Below, one piece after another: positions 17,060 through 25,600 of a stretch of 64,000 bases of DNA. The notes beneath the pieces were generated by a model. That model had not been told where the DNA came from, made no database searches, and saw only the letters and a program-made list of their open reading frames with translations. Position 1 is the first letter of the stretch; the number at the start of each line of letters is the position of its first letter. The stretch is from JBBQDZ01 sp038237515 (GTDB lineage: Bacteria > Actinomycetota > Thermoleophilia > Gaiellales > Gaiellaceae), in NCBI GenBank assembly GCA_038237515.1, contig JBBRYP010000017.1, forward strand, positions 1 through 64,000, given 5' to 3'. Both the position numbers and the translations under genes were made by a program.

Positions 17060-17221
17060 CCTCGCTCTCCTCATCGTGATCGGGAAGCTCGGCGGCCACC
17101 TAGAGAGGCGTCGCGTCCGGTCCGTGGCCGTGCTCGGGTCGGCCTGCCCTCTTCTTCGAGCGTACATCGAACGCTCGCCGGAATCGCTCGGCAGCCACCC
17201 GCGCCAGCATCCGATCCAGTC

Positions 17222-18199
17222 CTACGGCGAGCGCACCGCCTCGCGGTCGTGTACGAGAAGCTCGCGCGCCACCGCTGCCGCGATCGGCTGGCCTGTCGCC
17301 ACCTCCACGAAGAGCCACTGCCCCGCCGGGTTGACCTCGAGGAAGACGTGCCGACCGTCGGGTGTGCGCCGCAGGTCGATGGCTCCGTACACGATGCCCA
17401 ATCGCGCCATGAGCTCCAGCAGTTTGCCGGACACGTCCTCGGGCAGATCGTCGGCCTCGATGCGCGTGTTGCCCATGTCCATCCGAAAATCGACGGGATA
17501 CTCGGACTCCTGCGAGTGAATCGCCGCGGGGAAGATCTCGCGACCCACGACCGTGACGCGTAGATCGACCACCGCCGGCACGTACTCCTGGAAGATCACG
17601 GGGGCGTAACGGACGTTGTCGAGCTGCGCGAGCTCCTGCTCGCCGACCAGCCGCGTCTCGCGCCACTGCTGCTCGGTCGCCGAGAAAGCCTTGCAGATGA
17701 CGTTGCGATACCCGTGGCCGTCGATGTAGGACCGCGCTGCGGCCACGTCGTTCGTCACGAGCGTGCTGGGGATCTCGAGGCCCACTTCCTGTGCCACGCG
17801 CAGCTGGAGCACCTTGCGATGGGCGACCTCGTCCCGTCCCGGATCGTTGATCCAGAATACGTCGAGCGCGTGCCAGAGGCCCCGCAGCGCCTCGTGGGTC
17901 TCGTTGACGGCGAAAATCTGGTGGTCTTGACGCGTCAGGTGAGGGCTCGGCGCGGGGCTCTGTGGGCGCCGCCACCAGGCGGCGCCCACCTCGCCGAGGT
18001 CGATGCGCCCCCGCTCCAGCTCGAGCAGGAACAGCTGTTTCCGGCAGTGCTCGCAGGTCTCGAATCGCGCGACGAGGCCCGCCCGGTCGGGGAAGAGCGA
18101 GGTGTCGACGATCTCGGCTCGACCGCCGAGCTGCTCGAGCTCCGCGGCGACCGCGGCGCCGTGCTCGTCGCGGTCCTGCGCGAGTATGAGGACGGTCAT
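17222..18199 (-). CDS. MvdD/MvdC-like ATP-grasp ligase (graspetide-type)
   Basis: The 325-residue protein follows the architecture of the ligases that make side-chain ester and amide bonds in microviridins. The N-terminal part reads ELERGRIDLGEVGAAWWRRP, where family members have a similar SEVSAVWYRR. Then come HRKVLQLRVAQEVGLEIPST, the ATP-grasp segments VIFQEYVPAVVDLRVTVVG, and YGAIDLRRTPDGRHVFLEVN with the metal-binding D and E-x-N of the active site. ATP is used to activate an acidic side chain of a substrate peptide as an acyl phosphate. It starts 10 bases after the metalloprotease with the repeat tail, its likely substrate. A C-x-x-C pair (CEHC, near residue 49) is an addition whose role is unclear. 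Confidence 0.85.
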   Translation of the reverse strand: MTVLILAQDRDEHGAAVAAELEQLGGRAEIVDTSLFPDRAGLVARFETCEHCRKQLFLLELERGRIDLGEVGAAWWRRPQSPAPSPHLTRQDHQIFAVNETHEALRGLWHALDVFWINDPGRDEVAHRKVLQLRVAQEVGLEIPSTLVTNDVAAARSYIDGHGYRNVICKAFSATEQQWRETRLVGEQELAQLDNVRYAPVIFQEYVPAVVDLRVTVVGREIFPAAIHSQESEYPVDFRMDMGNTRIEADDLPEDVSGKLLELMARLGIVYGAIDLRRTPDGRHVFLEVNPAGQWLFVEVATGQPIAAAVARELLVHDREAVRSP

Positions 18200-18209
18200 C
18201 GGGCGCCGC

Positions 18210-19757
18210 TCAACCGCCCAGCTGCTGCAGCTCGGTCACCAGGCGCTGGTACTCCTCGTAGGCCTGCTCGACGGCCATCCGATCCTCGGCCGAGAGCTGA
18301 CCCGCCTGGTCGGCCTGCGCCGCCTGCTCGAATGCCTGTTCGTACTGGGCGATCTGCTGCTGCAGTCCTGTGACCGCCGCGCGGTGGGCGTCGGGGAAGG
18401 ATTGCCTCCACGCCATCGAGTGATGCGGCGTGGAGAGGATGAACGGCGCCGGGTCCCCCGGACCGCCGGGGGGGAATCCCCCACCGCCCGGGACGTCGGC
18501 GCCGGGATTCGTGCCGATCGGGTCCTCGGCGAACTTCAGCGTTCCGAGATCGTCGTGGACCTTGATTGTCGTCGGGTTGTCCTCCCGGACCTTGAGCGTC
18601 CCGCCGCCGCCGATGTCGTCGCGGGGCTTGAGCGTCGGCGGATTGTCCTCGCGGAACTTCAGCGTCCCGCCACCGCCGCCCAGGTCGTCGCCGAACTTGA
18701 TCGTCGGAGGGTTGTCCTCGCGGAACTTCAGCGTCCCGCCGCCACTGATCTCGGCGATGAGGTTCGTGTCGAGCACCGGTCTAGTCGGGCCGCCCGCCTT
18801 GACGTGACCGATCGTCGATCGGTCGCCGTCGAGCGCCGCCTGCATCCGTGTCACCTGGCCGTCGGTGAACATGAACATCCCCGCGTCGTCCGTGTAGTCC
18901 ATGTAGTTCATGAACATGTCGCCGTTCGGGCCGTTGCTGCAGGTGATGTGCGGGAACGTCGGCATGCCGCCGTTCGGGCCCGCGGCATTCGGGGTGTCCG
19001 CCACGAAGTCGTCGCCGGAGCAGCCCGTACCGTCGTCGCCCCAGATGTGGCGCAGGTTCAGCCAGTGCCCGATCTCGTGCGTCGCCGTGCGGCCGAGGTG
19101 GAAGGGCGGCGCCGCGGTGCCCGTCGTTCCGAACGCGGTGTCGCGGATGACGACGCCGTCGGTGTCCGCAGGGCTCCCGGGGAACTGCGCATAGCCGAGA
19201 AGCCCGCCGCTCAACCGGCAGACCCAGAGGTTGAGGTACTTGTCGCGCGGCCACGCGTCGGCGCCGCCGCTCGAGGCGTGCTTGACGGCGTCGTCGTCGG
19301 TGAACCCGGTCACGGTCGTCGACGTGCGGGTGATGCCGTTCGTCGAGTTGCCGGCCGGATCCGTGCTCGCCAGCTCGAACTCGATCCTCGCGTCGGCGGC
19401 CGGCTGGAAGACGGCCGGCGTCGAGCTGACGTCCGGGTTGGTCCTGCGGAAGTCGCGGTTGAGGACGTCGATCTGGCTTTGGATCTGCTCTTGCGAGATG
19501 TTCTGGGCCGCGCCGTTGAAGACGACGTGGACGACGACGGGGATGACCGTGATGCCCGTGCGGCCGAGGAACTGGGGCCGCAGCGCATACTGGAAGGCGC
19601 GGTTCTCGCTGTCGCTTCGCGCGGCCAGGTAGGTCGGGTCGCTGCGCAGCAGGCGCTCGTGGACGATCATCGTCCCGCAGGTGCGCCTGTCGGGCTGGCT
19701 GTCGTCTCCGTTTCCGCCCCCGCCACTCCGCTTGGTCTTGCGCGTTCCTTCAGCCAT
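18210..19757 (-). CDS. M43-type zinc metalloprotease with a C-terminal graspetide-like repeat tail
   Basis: The 515-residue protein starts behind AGGAGAGG. Residues 70-320 form a metalloprotease of the pappalysin/cytophagalysin kind: zinc motif HEIGHWLNLRH (His227, Glu228, His231, His237), then SGDDFVADTP and a Met-turn in MNYMDY (about 283-288). Residues 342-412 hold seven copies of T-[L/I]-K-[F/V/P]-x-[E/D]-D separated by glycine-rich linkers. A proline-glycine hinge and a glutamine-rich helical segment (about 455-513) end the protein. No signal peptide is evident. The repeats have the donor (Thr, Lys) and acceptor (Asp, Glu) spacing seen in microviridin cores, and the next gene is an MvdD-like ligase. 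I infer that the tail is cross-linked after translation. Confidence 0.85.
   Translation of the reverse strand: MAEGTRKTKRSGGGGNGDDSQPDRRTCGTMIVHERLLRSDPTYLAARSDSENRAFQYALRPQFLGRTGITVIPVVVHVVFNGAAQNISQEQIQSQIDVLNRDFRRTNPDVSSTPAVFQPAADARIEFELASTDPAGNSTNGITRTSTTVTGFTDDDAVKHASSGGADAWPRDKYLNLWVCRLSGGLLGYAQFPGSPADTDGVVIRDTAFGTTGTAAPPFHLGRTATHEIGHWLNLRHIWGDDGTGCSGDDFVADTPNAAGPNGGMPTFPHITCSNGPNGDMFMNYMDYTDDAGMFMFTDGQVTRMQAALDGDRSTIGHVKAGGPTRPVLDTNLIAEISGGGTLKFREDNPPTIKFGDDLGGGGGTLKFREDNPPTLKPRDDIGGGGTLKVREDNPTTIKVHDDLGTLKFAEDPIGTNPGADVPGGGGFPPGGPGDPAPFILSTPHHSMAWRQSFPDAHRAAVTGLQQQIAQYEQAFEQAAQADQAGQLSAEDRMAVEQAYEEYQRLVTELQQLGG
18522..18737 (-). repeat. Seven-copy T-[L/I]-K-x-x-[E/D]-D coding repeat
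   Basis: Residues 341-412 of the metalloprotease read TLKFRED, TIKFGDD, TLKFRED, TLKPRDD, TLKVRED, TIKVHDD and TLKFAED, most in pairs joined by NPP/NPT and separated by GGGG-type linkers. The Thr, Lys and final acidic pair are invariant in character while the intervening residue varies. That is the pattern expected if the constant side chains are enzyme substrates. At the DNA level the two-motif unit is directly repeated with substitutions. Confidence 0.8.
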
Positions 19758-19769
19758 TGTCGCCTCTCC

Positions 19770-20096
19770 TCACTGGGTGTTGGATGTGTCCGCTCGACGC
19801 AGGACGAGCCGGTCGGCGGCGGCGTCGTCGACGACGTAGCGCTGCGACGGCCCCTCTCCGGGCTCGAGCACGAGCTGGCGGCCGTCCAGGCGCCACTTCC
19901 CGGCACCGCCGACGCGTCTGTCGTCGGGCCCGGGCGAATAGGTGGTCAGCTCGCCGCCGTCCTTCAGGTCGAAGGCCGTCCTTGGCATCCTCGACGGCTG
20001 GATCGCCGATGAGTCGGACGGGCGGAAAACCATGCGATCACCCTCATCCTCCTCGGACACGTGTGTCCAGGCGCGGGCGACGACCGATTCCTCCAC
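19770..20096 (-). CDS. Small beta-rich protein, first gene of the graspetide-like operon
   Basis: This 108-residue acidic protein starts at a GTG 6 nt after a TAGCAT hexamer, so the message may be leaderless. The sequence alternates hydrophobic and polar residues in strand-like runs (TAFDLKDGGELTTYSPG, GKWRLDGRQLVLEPG, QRYVVDDAAADRLVLRR), which suggests a small lipocalin-like or META-like beta barrel. It has no signal peptide, no cysteine and no catalytic motif that I recognise. It ends 12 bases before the metalloprotease start and is almost certainly cotranscribed with it. It could bind the protease, hold the tail for the ligase, or inhibit activity before maturation; none of these can be shown. 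Confidence 0.65.
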   Translation of the reverse strand: MEESVVARAWTHVSEEDEGDRMVFRPSDSSAIQPSRMPRTAFDLKDGGELTTYSPGPDDRRVGGAGKWRLDGRQLVLEPGEGPSQRYVVDDAAADRLVLRRADTSNTQ

Positions 20097-20102
20097 CGCC
20101 CA

Positions 20103-20108
20103 ATGCTA
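20103..20108 (-). promoter_or_regulatory. Leaderless-type -10 hexamer of the graspetide-like operon
   Basis: TAGCAT lies 6 nt before the GTG of the first operon gene and overlaps the stop codon of the broken EamA gene. The same spacing of a TAnnnT box to a start codon recurs at several other genes in this window. Confidence 0.4.
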
Positions 20109-21059
20109 CTCCACCTCTGCGCCTCGGCAAATACGACGGGACGGAGACACCCGCGCGACGGGTCGCCCACGCGGCACCGATGTGCGGAGGGATGCGCCGT
20201 AGCCGATCGCGGCGAGGGTGACGACGAAGCCGGTGAGCTGCTGGGGCGACAGCGACTGGTCGAGGACGACCCATCCGAGCACTGCGCCGGTGACGGGGGC
20301 GGCCAGGCCCAGGAGGGGCGGGGCGGCGGCAGGCAGCCGGCGGATGCCCTTGAACCACAGCATGAACGCGAGCGCGGTGCCGACCAAGCTGAGGTAGGCG
20401 AACCCGGCGAGGTTGCGCCCGGTCGGCGACGGCGGCGCGCCCTCCACGATGGCAGCGAGCGGAACGAGTATCACGCCGCCCATCAACATCTGCCAGCCCG
20501 TCGCTGCGATTCGGTTCGACGGAGCGGGGAAGCGCTTGGTGAGCACCACCCCGACGGCGAAGGAGACGTTGGCGCCGCCGGCTGCCAGGAGTCCGACGGG
20601 GTCGAGGCCGGCACCCGGGCGAATCGCGACGAGGCCCACACCGAGAGCGGCGACGCCTCCAACCGCCAGGTTCAGCCCTCGCGGCCTGCGTCCGGAGACG
20701 AGCCACGACAATCAAGCAACCAAGAGGGGTTGCAGCCCGCCGACGGCCGCAGCCACTCCGCCCGGCAGGCGGTACACCGCGGCGACGAGCATCGGGAAGA
20801 AGATGCCGAAGTTGAACACGGCCAGCATCCCGGTGCACCACCACTCGATACCCCGTGGCCGCCAGCGCGAGGCGACCGCCCCGGCGATCAGCAGCACGAG
20901 GCCGGAAGGCACGACTCGAGTCGCGCCAACTAGGAGGGGGCGGCCGCCGGGAAGCAGCTCGGTGATCGTGACGTAGGTGGTTCCCCATGCGATCGGCGCC
21001 AGCACGGTCGCGCCCGCCGCCAGCCCACCGGGACTTCGCTGTGCCTTCATGTTCATCAT
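20106..21059 (-). pseudogene. EamA-family (DMT) transporter with an in-frame stop
   Basis: The frame begins MMNMKAQRSPGGLAAG and encodes the ten-helix pattern of an EamA exporter with its two internally homologous halves (PIAWGTTYVTITELLPGGR in the first, FAVGVVLTKRFPAPSNR in the second). Codon 116 is TGA (20714-20712), in the conserved stretch GGLQPLLVA-stop-LSWLVSGRRP. On both sides the frame is intact, 317 codons in all. A single nonsense mutation explains it. The redox and SECIS features seen at the other UGA are missing here. It diverges from a MarR regulator that probably controls it. It is a recent pseudogene, a sequence error, or a read-through case. Confidence 0.78.
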
Positions 21060-21071
21060 CTTAATATTAAG
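21060..21071. promoter_or_regulatory. Perfect palindrome between EamA and MarR genes, probable MarR operator
   Basis: CTTAATATTAAG is a perfect 12-bp palindrome, AT-rich in a GC-rich genome, adjoining the EamA start codon at 21059 and upstream of the divergent marR start. Position and symmetry fit a dimeric MarR repressor binding between regulator and exporter. Confidence 0.6.
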
Positions 21072-21093
21072 ACAACATGGAACCTCGCGCTAG

Positions 21094-21099
21094 TACTGT
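21094..21099 (+). promoter_or_regulatory. Leaderless-type -10 hexamer of the MarR gene
   Basis: TACTGT lies 6 nt before the GTG start at 21106. No ribosome site is visible upstream, in keeping with a leaderless transcript. Confidence 0.35.
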
Positions 21100-21105
21100 T
21101 CCGGC

Positions 21106-21630
21106 GTGCGACGCCGAGAGCACGACGCGGTCGACCGGATCACGGATCAGTGGAACGCAGTACGCCCCGACGTCGACGTGTCACCGATCGATGTGATCGG
21201 ACGCGTGTCGCGGCTGTCGCGGCTCGTGGACCGGCGTCTGGCCGAGAACTTCGGTCGCTACGGCATCGAGAGCTGGATGTACGACGTGCTGGCCACGCTG
21301 CGCCGATCGGGAGAGCCGTATGAGCTCACCGCCGGCGATCTGGTGCGTCAGACGATGGTCACCACGGGTGCCATCACGAATCGAGTGGACCGCCTCGAGC
21401 AGCGGGGCCTCGTCGAACGAGCAGGGACCGACGACCGCCGCAAGGTCATCGTACGCCTTACGAAGCAAGGCTTCGCGCTCGTCGAGGAAGTTGTCCTCGC
21501 CCACATGGCAACGGAACACCAGATCCTCGCCGTCCTCTCACCACGTCAGCGGAACGACCTGGCCAACCTGCTCCGAACCACCCTGCTCGCCCTCGGCGAC
21601 CGCGCCAACACGCACGACATCCGACCCTGA
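21106..21630 (+). CDS. MarR-family transcriptional regulator
   Basis: The 174-residue protein has the MarR winged-helix core: YGIESWMYDVLATLRRSG, YELTAGDLVRQTMVTTGAITN as the recognition helix region, RVDRLEQRGLVERAGTDDRR as the wing, and VRLTKQGFALVEEVV. N- and C-terminal helices supply the dimer interface. It is transcribed away from the EamA exporter pseudogene across a perfect palindrome and probably represses it, released by a small aromatic or toxic compound. If the exporter is dead, the regulator may have lost its main target. Confidence 0.88.
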   Translation: MRRREHDAVDRITDQWNAVRPDVDVSPIDVIGRVSRLSRLVDRRLAENFGRYGIESWMYDVLATLRRSGEPYELTAGDLVRQTMVTTGAITNRVDRLEQRGLVERAGTDDRRKVIVRLTKQGFALVEEVVLAHMATEHQILAVLSPRQRNDLANLLRTTLLALGDRANTHDIRP

Positions 21631-21703
21631 CGGCCCGCGAGGACGGATGCGTCGAGGCCGTCTCGACGACTGACTCGGCCTCCCGTCGGCGTTCGGCCTT
21701 GGT

Positions 21704-22480
21704 CTACATCCCCATCGCGTGGAACCCGGAATCGACGTACAGCGTGGTCGCCGTGACGTTGCTCGCGGCGTCCGAGAGGAGGTAGGCGGCGGCCGCGCCG
21801 ACGTCCTCGGCCGCGATGTGCCGGTGGAGGGGAGACCGCTCCTCGACGATCGCCTCCATCGTCGGGAAGCCGGCGATCGAGCGGGCGGCCAGCGTTCGCA
21901 CCGGCCCGGCCGAGATCGCGTTGACGCGGATGTTCTTCTGTCCGAGGTCCCACGCGAGGTAGCGCACGGAGGCGTCCAGCGCCGCCTTGGCGACCCCCAT
22001 GACGTTGTAGTGCGGGACCGCTCTCTCGCCACCGAGGTAGGTCATGGTCACGATCGACCCGCCGCCGGCGGCCTCCATCAGAGGCTCGGCGGCGCGGGCG
22101 CAGGCCACCAATGAATAGGCGCTGACGTCGAGGGCGAGCCAGAACCGGTCGCGCGGCGTGTCGGTGAAGCGGCCCTCGAGATCCTCCGCCGCGGCGAACG
22201 CAACGGAGTGGACGAGCAGGTCGAGCTGCCCGTCGAAGACCTCGCCGACCTCGGCGAGAACGCGCGCGACGTCCTCGTCCGAGCGGACGTCGCAGGCGGT
22301 GACGAGCGCGCTCTCGACAGTGGCCGCGAGATCGCGGACGCCCGTCTCGATGCGTTCGCCCTGGTAGGTGAAGGCGAGGCGCGCGCCGCCTGCGGCGAGA
22401 CGCTGCGCGATCGCCCACGCGATCGAGCGACGGTTCGCGACTCCGAGGACCAGCCCCCGCTTCCCTGCGAAGTCCGACAC
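21704..22480 (-). CDS. fabI: Enoyl-[acyl-carrier-protein] reductase [NADH]
   Basis: The 258-residue protein is a FabI-type short-chain reductase, which performs the last reduction of each fatty-acid elongation cycle. It has the FabI cofactor motif GLVLGVANRRSIAWAIA, then RLAFTYQGERI, DLLVHSVAFA, and the catalytic pair in HYNVMGVAKAALD with Tyr and Lys spaced seven apart as in FabI. SAGPVRTLAARSI and the C-terminal TTLYVDSGFHAMGM complete the family pattern. A degenerate copy of residues 32-98 lies at 7699-7929. The gene stands alone, convergent with marR. Confidence 0.92.
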   Translation of the reverse strand: MSDFAGKRGLVLGVANRRSIAWAIAQRLAAGGARLAFTYQGERIETGVRDLAATVESALVTACDVRSDEDVARVLAEVGEVFDGQLDLLVHSVAFAAAEDLEGRFTDTPRDRFWLALDVSAYSLVACARAAEPLMEAAGGGSIVTMTYLGGERAVPHYNVMGVAKAALDASVRYLAWDLGQKNIRVNAISAGPVRTLAARSIAGFPTMEAIVEERSPLHRHIAAEDVGAAAAYLLSDAASNVTATTLYVDSGFHAMGM

Positions 22481-22661
22481 GGCAGCGAATCTAATCGTCT
22501 ATCGCCTCCGGTCGCCGTGGGACCGCGCGTCCAGGCCTCGAAAGCGCCATCGAAGCATCGCGCCGAGCGTCGAAACAGGCCGCGTGCGTGCGGCCATCGA
22601 GCGCTCCTCGGAGAGGTCGGCCCGCATTCACACCGATCGTTTGAGCGCACCGGCTTTCGGC

Positions 22662-22667
22662 TACGCT
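22662..22667 (+). promoter_or_regulatory. Leaderless-type -10 hexamer of the subtilase gene
   Basis: TACGCT lies 7 nt before the TTG start at 22675, and there is no ribosome site. The arrangement TACGCTGG followed by TTGCGCCGC recurs almost exactly before the hydrolase gene at 54297. Confidence 0.45.
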
Positions 22668-22674
22668 GGCCGTC

Positions 22675-25600
22675 TTGCGCCGCGTTCCGCTCCTCGTCAC
22701 CTTCGTCGCGGCGCTCTCCTTCGCCGCCTCTGCCGGTGCGGCCATCCAGCCGATCCGGCACGCGCTCCCGCGGGTGCGCCCGGGGACGATCACGATCCCG
22801 AAAGGTCATGCCAGCGGGCGCGTCCGCGTGATCGTGGGTCTGAAGCTGCCCCCGCTCGCGGTCGAGCAGGCGAGCCGCACCGAGGCACTGGTCTCCGGAG
22901 GCCTCGACGTCACGGGCCGCTCCTCGAAGGCGTATCTCTCGCGGCTCGCCTCGGCGCAGGCCGCCGCGGTCGCGCAACTACGGGCCGCGATCCCCGACGC
23001 CACCGTTTCCCGCCGCTTCCGGATCGTCCTCGACGGGCTGACCGTCACCCTTCCGGCCAAGCGCCTGCCGCAGCTCGTGCGGCTTCCGTTCGCGGCCCAC
23101 GTCTATCCATCGCTGCGGTTCAACCTGAAGCTGAACGAGAGTCCGTCGGTGCTCGGCGCGGAGGTACTGGAGGCGGCGACGGGCGCGCGCGGCGACGGTG
23201 TGAAGATCGGCGTCGTCGACGACGGGGTCGATTCCACGAACCCCTTCTTCAAGCCCGCCGGCTTCAGCTACCCCGCAGGCTTTCCACGCGGCGAGAAGCA
23301 GTTCACGACACCGAAGGTGATCGTCGCCCGGGCCTTCCCGGGTCCGAACTCCGGCAAGGCCGGGAAGCTCGCGCTCGACCGGTCGGCCTCCTTCCACGGG
23401 ACCCACGTGGCAGGCATCGCCGCCGGCGACGCCGGCACCAGCGCGCCCGCCGGCCGCGACCATCCGGCCGTCACGGGCCTCACGGGCATCGCGCCTCGCG
23501 CCTGGATCGGCAGCTACCGCGTCTTCAACGCACCGACGCCCGCCGGCAACAGCGCCTTCACGCCCGAGATCGTCGCCGCGTTCGAGTCGGCAGCCGCCGA
23601 CGGCATGGACGTCATCAACTTCTCCGGCGGCGGCCCGGAGAACGATCCCGCGAACGACGCGCTCCAGGAGACCATCCACAACCTGACGCTCGCAGGCACC
23701 GTCGTCGTGATCTCGGCTGGGAACGATCGTGCCGAGTTCGGACTCGGCTCCGTGGGAACGCCCGGCACCGCCCCCGACGCGATCACCGTCGCCGCCGTCT
23801 CGAACACCCACGTCTTCGCTCAGGCGCTGACGGTTCAGAGCCCTGCGGTCGCCGGCGGCCTGCCGAGAATCCCCTTCGAGCCGAGCCTCACCGCCGTACC
23901 GCCCGCGTGGCAGGTGTCGAACCAGGCGCTCGTCGACGTCGGGACGATCACCGGCACAAACGGCAAGCCGGTCGACCGCAGGCTCTGCGCGCCGAGCGGC
24001 AATCCCAACGGCGCCGGAACGACGCTGCCTGCGCACTCCCTCGCCGGGGCGATCGCGCTCGTCTCCCGCGGCGACTGCGCCTTCACGCTCAAGGCCCAGC
24101 GCGCCAAGGCGGCGGGGGCGATCGGGATCGTCTACGTCAACAACCGTCCTGGTGAGACGCAGCAGGTACCCGTCGCGCCCTCGGTGCCGGGCGGCATGGT
24201 CTCCGACCTCGACGGCGCGCGGCTGCGGGCTGCGATGCAGGCGAGCGGTGGCCGCGCGCAGATCCGCATCACGGTGCTGCCGGTCCAGATCGAAACCGCC
24301 CGCGCGGGCATCCCCGCCTACTTCTCCTCCGCCGGGCCGACCTCGTTCACGCACGAGCTGAAGCCGGACATCGCGGCGCCCGGCCAGCAGATCCTCTCCT
24401 CGACGCTGCCGGAGTTCGCGGGCTCGCCGTTCGCCGTCTTCGACGGCACCAGCATGTCGGCGCCGCACATCGCCGGGGCCGCCGCGATCCTCGTCCAGCT
24501 CCACCCCTCCTGGACGCCCCTTCAGGTGAAGTCGGCCCTGATGGACACGGCGCACGCCGCGTTCGCGGACACGGCCCGGGCGACCGAGGCGCCGGTGCTG
24601 CTCGAGGGAGCGGGCCTCGCCTACCTTCCGGACGCGAACGACCCGAAGATCCTCACCGACCCCCAGTCGGTCTCCCTCCACGACGTCGACGTCAACCACG
24701 GCGGCCAGGTCCGGGGCGAGCTCGTCACGCTCTCCGACGCCGGCGACGGCTCCGGCACGTGGTCGGTCGAGATCCGCCCGCAGGCCGCAACGAGAGGCGT
24801 CTACCTCGACCTCCCCCCGACGGTCACGCTGGCCCCCGGGGGCACCGCCGCCCTCCCCGTGACGGCGAAGGTCGCCGCGGGGGCGGACGCCGGCGAGCAG
24901 TTCGGCTTCATCGTCCTGCGCCAGGGCTCGATCGAGCGGCGGGTGCCGTACTTCTTCCTCGTCACGAGGCCGGCGCTGGAGTCGGTCCCGGCCATCTCCC
25001 TGAAGGCCCTCCAGACCGGCAACACGACCAAGGGAACCTCCCACGCCGGCCTCTACCGCTTCCCGAGCACGCCCTTCGGCCCTGCTGCGAACTTCGTCGG
25101 AGCGCCGATGGACGAGAGCGGTGCCGAGAAGCTCTACACGATCGACCTGAAGGGATCCGCAGCCAACGTCGGCGTCTCGATCGTCGCCGCCTCGCGCGGC
25201 GCGCTGATCGACCCCTACTTCCTCGGGGCGAAGGACGAGAACGACGTTCAGGGCTACTCGGGGACTCCGGTGAACGTCAACTCCTACATGTTCGACTACC
25301 GACTCGACGTGAGCGCTGCCGGCGCCCAGTTCCCGCGCCAGAAGCAGTTCTACGTCTCGGTCGATTCGCAGCGCGATCACGCCACCGGCCGCAACTTCGC
25401 CGGCAGCTATCTCATGCGCGCCTGGGTGAACGACGTCACGCCGCCGGCCGTGCGTCTTCTCACGAACAGGGTCGCCGCCGGCAGGCCGACGATCATCGCG
25501 CAGGCCGGCGATCTCCAGTCGGGTGTCGACCCCTTCTCGCTCGTCCTCGGTTACGGCCGCATCCTCGTCGGCGCAGCCGCGTACGATCCGTTCTCGGGCC

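Noticed and set aside
18522..18737. The protease repeats interpreted as calcium-binding or simple linker repeats
   Set aside because: Calcium repeats such as GGxGxD differ in pattern; here Thr, Lys and the acidic pair are constant and an MvdD-like ligase follows, so a graspetide core is the better reading, though unproved.
18003..20012. A 669-codon plus-strand open frame opposite the graspetide-like operon
   Set aside because: The minus strand has the zinc protease motifs, ribosome sites and operon spacing; the plus-strand product is Arg/Val-rich without domains.
20712..20714. The TGA in the EamA exporter read as selenocysteine
   Set aside because: It falls in a hydrophobic membrane segment where relatives have an ordinary residue, with no Cys partner. 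The downstream bases form no SECIS-like hairpin.
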